Shown here in pieces: positions 7,992-16,062 of a stretch of DNA of 64,000 bases (position 1 is the stretch's first letter; each line of letters begins with the position of its first letter). Under the pieces are notes generated by a model. That model worked only from the letters and a program-made list of their open reading frames with translations, was not told the DNA's origin and did no database searches. A program made the translations under genes and the position numbers. This DNA is from JAJYIW01 sp963781665. Its GTDB lineage: Bacteria > Chloroflexota > Anaerolineae > Anaerolineales > Anaerolineaceae. The stretch is taken from positions 496,001 through 560,000 of the forward strand of contig CAWAGA010000002.1 in NCBI GenBank assembly GCA_963781665.1. The letters run 5' to 3'.

Positions 7992-9596
7992 TCAATGCTC
8001 GTATTTTCGTACAAATTCATTTGCCGATTGGTTTAGGGGATCGATCGAGATAATCTCATTGTATACCTGAATCGCTGAAGAAATATCGTTAGTATCTGTA
8101 TAGGCTGAAGCCAGGTTGAGCATGGCCTGGATAACCCGAGCGTTGTAGACTGGATAATCGATGCCGGGCAGCAGGTCCGTTTCGATGCCCAGGCGGTTAT
8201 AGGCCACAACCGTGTATTGAGAAACTCCACCGCGGCCAATGCCATATGAATTGGCTACGTTTAAGAGTGTAAGGCCCTGCTGATAAGATTGGACGGCATC
8301 TGAATACAGTTTGCTGGTAAACTCCGCGTCCCCAAGAGCAAACAGATCGCTGGCAAGCTGAGTACCAGAAGCCGGCTCGAACCAATCCAGCTTCGCCTGG
8401 CAGACCAGCTGATCCAGGCCGGGAACTGATGAGGAGGACATGGTGGGGCTGGAAGTAGAAACTTCACCAGCGGCCTGCTTGCGAAGAGGGCTTCCCTGGA
8501 AAAAGAGCATGCCTGCCCAGCCGGGGCTTTGCTGTAAAACCTGGCGGTAAACAGCCAATGCAGCTTTATCATCGCCTGTAGATTCCAGCATGCGTCCCGC
8601 AGTGAGGGCAAAAGCAGGCTGAGAAAAAGCCAGGGAAGCAGCTTTCTGCATGGATTGGATCGCATCCTGAGCGTCGCCAGCAGCCCATTCCAGCAGTCCC
8701 AGGTTGGCCCAGTTGGTGGCGTAAGCTGGCTCAATCGAAAGACCGTTGTGGTAGTCACGGAGAGCAAGATCGAGCTGAGCAGGCTCGGTAACGCTGCTAT
8801 CCCTATCAAGGGCGAGCATGCTGTGGGAAAAACCTGCCTGGAACCAGTTGAGGGCCAACCAGGGATCACGGGAAGCGGCAAATTCAAGGTCAGAAGCAGC
8901 AGCCCTCCAGCTGCCCTGGTTAGCGGCGCTTATTCCAGCATAGTAAGGCTGCAATGCCCAGGCCTGCCAGGCCAGGACCAGGGTAACGGCAAGCCAGGCG
9001 AGGAAAAAGGAGAGGGAGGAAGCCCTCACCCAAACCACCTGCCAGGTTCTCACCCTCGCTACCTGCGCCTTCGCCGCTTCCGGTGCGCCAGAGGTGCGGG
9101 CATCCGCAGCAGGTGTTCTGTTCTTCGCCAGGACGCCGAGAGGGCGCTGGGAGAGGGGACTGATAGGCAATGTTCTTTGGTATTCTGAAACCAGGAAGGC
9201 AGCGATGGAGATGGCGACAAGAGCCACGGCGGGCATGTATGTGGGAATGTCAAACAGGTTGTGGACTGCCAGGCCTGCCAGGCTGGCGATCGCGCCGATC
9301 AATATCATCCGGCGGGGATCCGGGCTGCTGCGCCAGAGCCGGTACACCAGCCAGACCAGGGCCCCGGCCATGAAGCACATGGCAGCAAAACCCAGTAGAC
9401 CCATTTCGCCGAGAACATTGAAGTACAGGTTGTGGGCATGGGGGAGCATCATGTTCGGCGGTACCGAATAGGTCTGGACGAACTGTGTGACATAGGTGAA
9501 TGGGCCATTTCCAACAAAGGGGTGGGCCAGGAACATCTTCCAGGCGACAACCCACAGGTAATCACGCGAGCTTACATTGAGTTCCGCTGCCGGCAT
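7992..9596 (-). CDS. O-antigen ligase-like protein, 3' part of a frameshifted gene (with TPR tail)
   Basis: This reading frame starts inside the Wzy_C/O-antigen ligase domain. 'SRDYLWVVAWKMFLAHPFVG' and 'PHAHNLYFNVLGEMGLLGF' are the signature loop and following helix of that family. Three or four membrane segments follow. From about residue 230, a tail of TPR-like helices includes 'ATNWANLGLLEWAAGDAQDA' and 'DKAALAVYRQVLQQSPG'. The first half of the protein is encoded by the overlapping frame at 9562-10560, offset by one base. The two frames overlap by 35 bp, so a single indel near 9590 splits one original gene of about 850 codons. If real, the product is probably inactive. The intact family transfers or polymerises surface polysaccharide at the membrane. 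Confidence 0.85.
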   Translation of the reverse strand: MPAAELNVSSRDYLWVVAWKMFLAHPFVGNGPFTYVTQFVQTYSVPPNMMLPHAHNLYFNVLGEMGLLGFAAMCFMAGALVWLVYRLWRSSPDPRRMILIGAIASLAGLAVHNLFDIPTYMPAVALVAISIAAFLVSEYQRTLPISPLSQRPLGVLAKNRTPAADARTSGAPEAAKAQVARVRTWQVVWVRASSLSFFLAWLAVTLVLAWQAWALQPYYAGISAANQGSWRAAASDLEFAASRDPWLALNWFQAGFSHSMLALDRDSSVTEPAQLDLALRDYHNGLSIEPAYATNWANLGLLEWAAGDAQDAIQSMQKAASLAFSQPAFALTAGRMLESTGDDKAALAVYRQVLQQSPGWAGMLFFQGSPLRKQAAGEVSTSSPTMSSSSVPGLDQLVCQAKLDWFEPASGTQLASDLFALGDAEFTSKLYSDAVQSYQQGLTLLNVANSYGIGRGGVSQYTVVAYNRLGIETDLLPGIDYPVYNARVIQAMLNLASAYTDTNDISSAIQVYNEIISIDPLNQSANEFVRKYEH

Positions 9597-10560
9597 GCGT
9601 GGCGTTGTTGAGCTCCCAGGTGATCAAGAAAATCCCACCTGCAACCACTACCAGCAGCGCCACCAACCCGGTAATGATGAGGACCAATCGCCTGGCTCTT
9701 GTGCTGAGGAAGTATTTTTTGCCAGGGGGTTGTGAATCCTTTTGCGATTCGGAATAGGAATCCTGTAGGGCATTTCTACCCTGGTTTTCGGGCTCATTTT
9801 CATGCCTGATGGAAGGGTTTTTGCGGTTTTGCCACCAACGGTAACCCACGTACAGGGCGATCACCCCGAGCACGACTGCCGTACCCAGCCAGCCGCCACG
9901 CGAGGAGGTGAAGAAATCCAGGGCCAGGACAACCAGACACCAGGCCATCCAAGCCAGGCGGGTCCATCGCGAAGAGCGGATACTGCGCATGATACCCAGC
10001 GGGAGCACCAGGTTGAGGTATCCGGCCAGGATATTGGGGCTGTACAGTGTGGAATAAACCCGGTAGGAAGGCAGGCTGATCCCGGCGACGCAATTTGTCA
10101 TGCCAAACCAGCTGGCGTAATAGCCCAGGATTTCGAGGATGCCGTAAATGATGACCGGCAGGCTACTCAGGAGCAGAACTTTTTCGAGCAGGTCAGAGGG
10201 GAGGCTGGAGCGCAACAGGTCCACCAGCAGGTAGAAGACGAGGGCGTAGAGCAACAATTGCCAGAGGATGATGACACTGCGGCGCGGGTCGGACGAGGTG
10301 AGGGATGTAGCGGCGGTGACCAGCAGCAAGACGAAGATGGGTAGATCCAGAAAGGTTGAAGGGAAAGGCCGGCGACGAAGCAGGTGCCAGGCAAACCAGG
10401 CTGCCCCACCCAGGGTGACCAGGGCGAGGTTGACAAGGCTGGTCTGGCCAGCCACATTTGTGGTGTTGATCCCGCCGGCGATGAGCAGGTAGGAGAAGAG
10501 CAGGAAAAGGCCAGACTCAATCAAAAGATAACGGGTGGGGGTTACTCCAATTTTTTTCAT
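9562..10560 (-). CDS. O-antigen ligase-like protein, 5' part of a frameshifted gene
   Basis: This encodes the N-terminal 332 residues of a polytopic membrane protein with about nine hydrophobic segments. One is the 'YSPNILAGYLNLVLPLGIM' stretch typical of Wzy_C-family polymerases and ligases, and another is 'SRGGWLGTAVVLGVIALYVG'. The frame runs off into 'GSGTQCKLA' at the end, where the family would continue with the loop encoded by the overlapping frame at 7992-9596. The ATG at 10560 gives a plausible N-terminus beginning 'MKKIGVTPTRYLL'. Confidence 0.85.
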   Translation of the reverse strand: MKKIGVTPTRYLLIESGLFLLFSYLLIAGGINTTNVAGQTSLVNLALVTLGGAAWFAWHLLRRRPFPSTFLDLPIFVLLLVTAATSLTSSDPRRSVIILWQLLLYALVFYLLVDLLRSSLPSDLLEKVLLLSSLPVIIYGILEILGYYASWFGMTNCVAGISLPSYRVYSTLYSPNILAGYLNLVLPLGIMRSIRSSRWTRLAWMAWCLVVLALDFFTSSRGGWLGTAVVLGVIALYVGYRWWQNRKNPSIRHENEPENQGRNALQDSYSESQKDSQPPGKKYFLSTRARRLVLIITGLVALLVVVAGGIFLITWELNNATHAGSGTQCKLA

Positions 10561-10854
10561 TTCATTTCCGGATTTTGATAAACGGTGAACTCAGTGGTTT
10601 AAGAATAGCCATAAACTGTTTGACCTGGCTCACGAGGTTTGCAAGAGCCTCGTTTCGTAAGAATTCATTTACTAGAGTAATTATTCGGAGAAAGCATAAA
10701 ATCCGCCAGCCGAGTGGTAATGTATCTGGAACAGACGACATGGATGAGCAAGATAAAATGAGAGGGCAACCCAATGAGTGGTTGGTGTGACCTATATCAA
10801 TGATACCTGATTATGCGGTTTCCTGCGCTTTCAGAATCGAAAGGCATTGGTTCA

Positions 10855-11265
10855 TTAACAAGGAATTAAATCAACAACAAACGAATGGGATGAATGGGAT
10901 AAAAAGTGAAAAGGCGATTGTGTGTTTTTTTTAAACTTTAAAAAGGGTTCCATTTTAACTTCAAAAATGAACCCACCTCCTGGAATGATAAAATTGAGAT
11001 GCTCGAGTGGAGGATAGGGCAAAGCTGGGGAACGACCTGAGCGCGGGACGACCTGAGCCAGCAATCTTACCACTGGCCAGGTCATACAAATAAAGCGAGC
11101 AAACTGGTGGCCATCGGCAGACATACAACGCATGGTGGAGATACTGGTGATGAGCCCTTTCTCCCGGTGGTGCCGTTTGGCCTGGCGCCGGTTAGTGCCC
11201 GGGCGAAAGAGGGTTTGCAAGGCTTTCATCATCTGATAGCCTAAACTGCCGGCAGCGTTTCTCAT
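10855..11265 (-). pseudogene. N-terminal fragment of a tyrosine recombinase/integrase
   Basis: An AGAGGTGG ribosome-binding site precedes an ATG at 11265. The first 65 residues contain 'NRRQAKRHHREKGLITSIST' and 'QFARFICMTWP'. They match the SAM-like core-binding N-terminus of some tyrosine recombinases, in which a 'sR.eaK...g...i.s..T...y......Fa.w' pattern is usual. After that the frame reads as low-complexity, non-homologous sequence, and no catalytic R-H-R-Y domain follows. The fragment is probably a decayed integrase. A separate C-terminal fragment lies at 12726-12944, upstream on the same strand, so they are not simply two halves of one gene in order. Confidence 0.45.
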
Positions 11266-12023
11266 CTGACCACCTCTTTGAGGGTTAACAGGTAACTTTG
11301 CAGATAAAATCCTTTCATCCAGATTCCAAAAAAAATTCCTTTCGTTTCCTATAGAACAAACAATTATCGCCGATCTCGATCTGACAACACCAGCACACCG
11401 CCTTTGTTGCAACTCCCCATAAGGGAGGTGAACCTGCCATCTGGCAGAATGATCCCTTGAAGAGAGGCTCGCCTGGACAGTGGAGCGATCCAACGGCTGC
11501 CTGGTGCTGCCCGGAAACCTGGCGAAAAGTGTCCCCAAGGATGATTATTTTGCATTCAACCATGAATGCTTCCTACGTGTGGGAATGGGTTTCTGTCGTT
11601 AAATAACCGACCAACGTTTTTGCATACCCACTGTGTCACCGATGACTATTCGAGCAGGGCAGCAAACCTTAACCATTGAGCAAGCGCTCGGCAATCAACA
11701 TCCGCCGTCCTGTTTCAACGGCAGGCTGCAGGATGAGAAATTACGGCTTGACGAAGAATAAAAACCGGCAATGGACTCATCATTAAAGCAAAATGGCCAG
11801 AACAGATCTCCAGTGGGAGTGTTCCGGCCAACGTGTGTAGCGCTGATGCGCCCAACTGAGTATTCTATTGTGCCTTAGAAAGGATTTCTTTCTAAAGGTT
11901 GAAGCTATTATAGCAAGCAATTATTGAGAAGTCGATAGGCCAATGTCCCGTCGAACGCGGGATATTTGTCCCGTTCTTGGTCAGTTAAAAGTTATTCACC
12001 TGACCCGAGACTCCTCAATAGGT
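11266..12023. other. Gene-poor stretch within the decayed island
   Basis: Only short open frames with no recognisable motifs occur here. No tRNA, terminator or repeat is obvious. The right end holds the leader of the AbrB-PIN pair. Confidence 0.4.
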
Positions 12024-12029
12024 TATAAT
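12000..12029 (+). promoter_or_regulatory. Predicted promoter of the AbrB-PIN pair
   Basis: A perfect TATAAT box is at 12024-12029, with a CTGACC -35-like box at 12000-12005 (18-bp spacing). The antitoxin ATG lies 26 bp further on, behind a GGAGGT ribosome-binding site. Confidence 0.5.
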
Positions 12030-12054
12030 CTTACCAGTAAGAATTGGAGGTATT

Positions 12055-12318
12055 ATGGATACGATAGCAACAACCCGTATGTCATCGAAGGGACAGGTGG
12101 TGATCCCGGAAACCATTCGCAAACAGCTCAACCTGAAAGAAGGAGCGCAGTTCGTCGTTGTTGGTGAAGGGGATGTGGTGATCCTCAAAGCCATCTCCAC
12201 CCCTGATGTGGATTCCTTTGAGACGCTTATTCAACAGGCGCGCCGGCAAGCTGAAGCCGCAGGCTTGAAACGCGGGGATATTGCAAAAGCTGTGTCTAAA
12301 GCGCGGGGCAGAAAGTGA
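12055..12318 (+). CDS. AbrB/MazE/SpoVT-family antitoxin
   Basis: This 87-residue protein starts with a swapped-hairpin DNA-binding domain: 'TTRMSSKGQVVIPETIRKQL' at 6-25, then 'EGAQFVVVGEGDVVILKAI'. It is a typical VapB-type AbrB antitoxin that binds its own promoter and neutralises a PIN-domain RNase. The helical, basic C-terminus (about 55-87) should bind the toxin. Its stop codon overlaps the GTG start of the PIN gene (GTGA), so the two are translationally coupled. A GGAGGT ribosome-binding site is well placed. Confidence 0.9.
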   Translation: MDTIATTRMSSKGQVVIPETIRKQLNLKEGAQFVVVGEGDVVILKAISTPDVDSFETLIQQARRQAEAAGLKRGDIAKAVSKARGRK

Positions 12319-12719
12319 AGGTTATCCTCGACACCAATGTTTTCATCTCAGGTGTTTTTTTCAGCGGCCCACCTTATCAAATTCTCAAAGCCTGGCGCGA
12401 TGCGAGGATCCAAATAGCCGTATCACCGCAGATTCTGGAGGAGTACCAGCGAGTTGGATAGATCCTGGCTGAGGAACATCCGGGCATCGACTTTAAACCT
12501 GTGATGGATTACATCATCCGCAATGCTGAGGTTTATGATGCTCCTGCCTTGCCGGAAGGTGTTTGCGAGGATCCGGAGGATGATAAATTTCTCGCCTGCG
12601 CGCTGGTAAGCGAAAGCACTATTGTCGTCAGCGGGGATAAACACCTGCTCAAGGTATCCAGTTATATGAACATCGAGGTCCTGAAGCCGCGCGATTTTCT
12701 GAACAAGTATTTACCATGA
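12315..12719 (+). pseudogene. PIN-domain toxin (VapC-like) interrupted by an in-frame TAG
   Basis: Translation from GTG at 12315 gives 'VKVILDTNVFISGVFF', with the first PIN acidic residue in 'LDTN'. It continues to 'SPQILEEYQRVG' and then hits TAG at 12459-12461. The same frame stays open to 12719, with 'EDPEDDKFLACALVSEST', which contributes further PIN acidic residues, and 'IVVSGDKHLL'. Without the stop, the protein would be about 134 residues, the normal length of this PIN toxin family. The toxin is therefore probably inactive while the antitoxin is intact. A sequencing error or stop-codon readthrough is the alternative. Confidence 0.8.
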
Positions 12720-12725
12720 GAGAGT

Positions 12726-12944
12726 TTATAATCCAGCATTATCCACCGGGCTAGCTCTCTGGTGAGCTTCTTCAATATCCATATTATTTTGTTTCAAATA
12801 ACGCTGCAAAACGCTAATACCTTCATGGCCCATCAGCTTCGCCAAGGAGAAAATATCTGTCCCGTTCCGCAGCATGGTGAAGGCAGGTACAATGCTTGCC
12901 CCTACAATCCGTAATGAGATTGCTGCATATAAAATCGATTTCAA
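12726..12944 (-). pseudogene. C-terminal fragment of a tyrosine recombinase (XerC/D-like)
   Basis: The fragment contains 'MLRNGTDIFSLAKLMGHEGI' followed by 'SVLQRYLKQ'. This is the hallmark end of a tyrosine recombinase: the G-H motif with its catalytic His, then the nucleophilic Tyr about nine residues later. The tail 'EEAHQRASPVDN' is also typical of this family. The upstream 'H-x-L-R-H' box is degraded to 'ISLRIVGAS', and no catalytic domain precedes it. It converges with the PIN remnant 6 bp away. Confidence 0.7.
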
Positions 12945-13157
12945 CCAATAAATACGGCCGTGGGGTTCGTGAATCCGGTTGATTATCGTTTGAACGCTAT
13001 CTTTGGCAGCGTAATTATTACGAACACATTATTTAAAATGAAACCGAAATAAACAATTGAGCACCAAGAAAAACCACGACACTTCTATAACGTTATAATG
13101 CCACGAAGGGATTTAAAAAGAAGCAAGTTGATGCCCTCCCAAATCCTCCTTTACCGG

Positions 13158-13832
13158 TCACGCCGGATGAGAATCTTCTGGTATAGGATCACTGGGTGGT
13201 AGCGCCCATAAAATTCCCACAAGAACGATTCCACCGACCGGGACAAGCAGGAATAATTGCCACCATCCACTTTTGCCGCTGTCGTGAAGTCGACGTGTTC
13301 CTGCTGCCAACAAGGGCAGTAGCACACCAATCAGAAAGATACTGCTTGATACCTTGCTAACGAGTTCTAATGCCGAGGCTACGAGTATGACGAACAGCAT
13401 GAACCACCAGAACTCAGGCCGTCCCGCACGTCCAGTAAATGCCGCATATTTGTTGAAACATACACGAATCGATTCGAAGAAGGTCATTGGGATTGATCCG
13501 TTGCTGGCATTTGCGTTTTCAGAATTGTTCATTTTTAACGCCTTTCCCATTCTTGAGATCTCTTCTCTCAACACTGCAGCCCAATTCCGCACATTGAATA
13601 TGTCTCTATTTTCCGCGACTTCTCCCTTACCTGCAACTGTGGATTTCCCCAGTTTTAAGATCAATTCCGTTCTGGAGTTTACTTGATACTTGCCGTAAAT
13701 GTTTTTCAAATGGAATTCAACGGTACTTTCGGAAATTTGAAGAGATAAAGCAATTAACTTATTACTTTTTCCCTCTAACAAAAGGTTTACTACTTCCTTT
13801 TCTCGCCTGCTAAATTCATTGAATTGCGTCAT
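13158..13832 (-). CDS. LuxR-type HTH fused to a DUF805 membrane domain
   Basis: Residues 1-65 form a GerE/LuxR helix-turn-helix: 'FSRREKEVVNLLLEGKSNKL' and 'SESTVEFHLKNIYGKYQVNS'. A linker of about 50 residues follows. From about 118 to 215 the protein is a DUF805 domain: 'FFESIRVCFNKYAAFTGRAG', then 'RPEFWWFMLF', two or three hydrophobic helices, and 'AGTRRLHDSGKSGWWQL'. DUF805 is a common small inner-membrane domain, usually encoded alone. The fusion suggests a membrane-tethered transcription regulator that responds to an envelope signal. The stop is at 13158; no clear ribosome-binding site is seen before the ATG at 13832. Confidence 0.85.
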   Translation of the reverse strand: MTQFNEFSRREKEVVNLLLEGKSNKLIALSLQISESTVEFHLKNIYGKYQVNSRTELILKLGKSTVAGKGEVAENRDIFNVRNWAAVLREEISRMGKALKMNNSENANASNGSIPMTFFESIRVCFNKYAAFTGRAGRPEFWWFMLFVILVASALELVSKVSSSIFLIGVLLPLLAAGTRRLHDSGKSGWWQLFLLVPVGGIVLVGILWALPPSDPIPEDSHPA

Positions 13833-14263
13833 TGAGAAATTTGAATTAAATCAGGGTTGTCGAGCGGTGGATGGGCCTGCTCAACAAACTCATTGAAAGC
13901 CAGTCCGTTCCGTTTCACAGCCCCGGAGTACGATAGCCGGCGTCTTTTTTTGACGCAGCGCCAACTTCCTAGGTGGTCAACAGCACAGTGATTTTTATCG
14001 ACAAAGTAAATACATAATATCTTAATTTAGAGATTATACAAGTGCCCCTTACTGAACCTGATTTTTTAAACCTCCGCTTGGCCTGCAACACTTTCCGCTG
14101 GCCCTGACATCTCCACATCGCGATGAAAAAGATCATGAGGTTTGCATATTATCAAGATGACGTATAATATGCTTGTCAACACCCTTTTTATCGTTTTGCC
14201 AATTTAATATTCGACCAATTCCCGATTAACAATTACGGAATGTAAGTGGGAGGGGTTTCTCTG
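13833..14263. other. Divergent intergenic region
   Basis: This separates the LuxR-DUF805 gene (minus) from the nuclease lipoprotein gene (plus) and must carry promoters for both. No gene or strong hairpin is seen. A GGGAGG ribosome-binding site lies just before 14264. Confidence 0.4.
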
Positions 14264-15064
14264 ATGAAAAATAAACGTATGTTAACCAGTTTCATGGCGC
14301 TTTCAGGCAGCCTGGTTTTACTGTTGTCGGCCTGTCTGCCGATCCTCTCGCAGACCCAATCACCGCCTCAGGATCAGATGGAGACGGCTGTCTACGCTAC
14401 CCTGACGGCGATGCCCGCTGACACCCAGGTCATTCAAGAGCCGACATCGCTGAAACCTTCGCCAACCAGCGGCGGGGCTGCCCCTACCCAATCCATGACC
14501 ACCGCTACGCCCGAACCATTGGCTTCAGCAACTATGGAGAACCTCTTGCCTGCCAGTGCGGTGATCGAAGGGCTGGCTTGCATTCCCCGCAACACCCAGC
14601 AGGATCTGGCTGTGGTGCTGCGGGTGATCGACGGTGATACCATCCTGGCTATCATCAATGGTGAAGTCAAAACCATCAAATACATCGGCATCGATACCCC
14701 GGCGCTGGCAACAGCCAGCCAGACCGCGGCTCGAATGGCCGCCCAGGCATACAATCTAAACAAATTCCTGGTCGAAGGCCGGGTGGTCGTCCTGGTCAAA
14801 GACGTATCTGACACAGATGCAGCCGGTAATTTGCTGCGCTACGTGCTGGTCGATGATTTATTCGTCAATTACAACCTGGTCAAACAGGGCCTGGCAGTCG
14901 CTCTGGCCGTTCCCCCTGACGTTACCTGCCGGGCCACTTTAGAAGCCGCCCAATTGGAAGCTATGAACAAAAAAGTTGGCCTCTGGCAGCAAACCCCAAC
15001 CGCTTCCCCCCGCCCGAATAACCTGCCGTCGTTGACGCCGACCTTCGCTAAGTCGAACCACTAA
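14264..15064 (+). CDS. Lipoprotein with a staphylococcal-nuclease-like (SNase) domain
   Basis: A lipoprotein signal peptide ends at 'VLLLSACLP', with the lipobox Cys near residue 24. A Thr/Pro/Ser-rich linker follows to about 100. An SNase domain then shows 'VVLRVIDGDTILAIINGEVK' and 'IKYIGIDTPALAT', which match the SNase beta-barrel signatures 'v.DGDTi' and 'iGiDtP'. It continues with 'LVKQGLAVALAVPPD', and a second Ser/Pro-rich tail follows. The first Arg of the usual catalytic trio (after 'vRL.GIDtPE') is not obvious: here the residue before 'IGID' is Tyr and 'PE' is 'PA'. Activity is therefore uncertain. It would act outside the cell on DNA or RNA. ATG at 14264 is preferred over the upstream GTG because the ribosome-binding site fits. 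Confidence 0.85.
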   Translation: MKNKRMLTSFMALSGSLVLLLSACLPILSQTQSPPQDQMETAVYATLTAMPADTQVIQEPTSLKPSPTSGGAAPTQSMTTATPEPLASATMENLLPASAVIEGLACIPRNTQQDLAVVLRVIDGDTILAIINGEVKTIKYIGIDTPALATASQTAARMAAQAYNLNKFLVEGRVVVLVKDVSDTDAAGNLLRYVLVDDLFVNYNLVKQGLAVALAVPPDVTCRATLEAAQLEAMNKKVGLWQQTPTASPRPNNLPSLTPTFAKSNH

Positions 15065-15239
15065 GGCTTAAGTATTCCCCTGCACTCCCAACCTGCCCGT
15101 TTCGGCCATCCGCAGCGGGCTTTGTTTTTCTCAACCCTTGCTGCCCCAATAAAGTAATGCCGGCAATTGTTAGGTTTTTTTTCTCCCACGCAATAGGGCG
15201 GGAAAGGAGGGCTGGCGCTCTCCTCAGGCGCTGATCAGG

Positions 15240-15848
15240 CTATACCTTGTGATGATTGCGGATCGCCGCCTGCAGGATGGTTGTATTGCCATAATCCGAT
15301 AAACCCGAAGACGTGATCCACGAAAATAAGCGCCGTTCAGGTTGGGTCGAACCAACCGTAGCGGCTCGGATGGTTTCAATCAGGCGTCCTTTGACATCAT
15401 ATTTGAAATTTTCCCACGAGTCGATCTTGACCTGCACATGGGCTACTTCGCCTTGCGGAAGGTAGACGGCTCGTTCGGTCAGCGCCTGCAAGAGCCGGTT
15501 TAGATTAGGGTTATGCCCGACCACCAGCAGACACCTGACCCTATCCGGTATTTTTTGGATTTCATGGTAGTAATCTTCCATCTCGGCCAGGTAGAGGCTG
15601 TCGCGACTGTACAAGCTGCATTGGGGGTCGAACTCCCTGGCTAAAAGGCAGGCCGTCAGGTCGGCCCGCACCGCTGATGATGTTAGAATAAGGTCAGGAA
15701 CCAGGCCCCTGGCGATTATCTGTCTCCCGGTTCGGATCGCCTTTCTTTTCCCCCGTTTGCTCAATGGACGAAACCAATCATCATTCCACGAGTCAATTTT
15801 GCTCGCTTGTGTGTGTGTAAGGATAAGAAGCGTTTTCACGTTATTCAC
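15240..15848 (-). CDS. SixA-like histidine phosphatase superfamily protein with altered catalytic motif
   Basis: This 202-residue protein has the histidine-phosphatase layout. 'RPLSKRGKRKAIRTGRQI' (27-44) and 'PDLILTSSAVRADLTACLLA' match SixA, and 'LLVVGHNPNL' is the second catalytic His segment. However, the first motif reads 'LLILTHTQAS' (T11-H12), where the family has R-H-G/A, so the phosphate-binding Arg is replaced by Thr. It may have reduced activity or be a binding protein. It is transcribed toward the nuclease lipoprotein gene and is not in an operon. Confidence 0.82.
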   Translation of the reverse strand: MNNVKTLLILTHTQASKIDSWNDDWFRPLSKRGKRKAIRTGRQIIARGLVPDLILTSSAVRADLTACLLAREFDPQCSLYSRDSLYLAEMEDYYHEIQKIPDRVRCLLVVGHNPNLNRLLQALTERAVYLPQGEVAHVQVKIDSWENFKYDVKGRLIETIRAATVGSTQPERRLFSWITSSGLSDYGNTTILQAAIRNHHKV

Positions 15849-16062
15849 CTGCCTTCAGTAAAAGATACATCCCCTGCCTAAATTGTAGCGGCTATCCTTT
15901 TGAGAACCATTTGGATTTATTTGCAAATATTATCGATCCTCATCACGCTGATTCCGTCTCTGCCCCTTGCCCTTTCGGCCAAATAGGGTCATAATAGCCA
16001 ACGAAACACAGGTCTGTCACCGTGATGAAAATCATTATTGTTGAAATAGAAAGGATTGCGTT

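Noticed and set aside
10166..10854. Short open frames around 10.2-10.8 kb
   Set aside because: Frames inside the O-antigen ligase gene are shadows, and those in 10561-10854 have no ribosome-binding site or homology.
11364..11563. Possible SRP or other structural RNA ('ggtgctgcccggaaacctggcg')
   Set aside because: It lacks the conserved SRP core and pairing; similarity is limited to a few bases.
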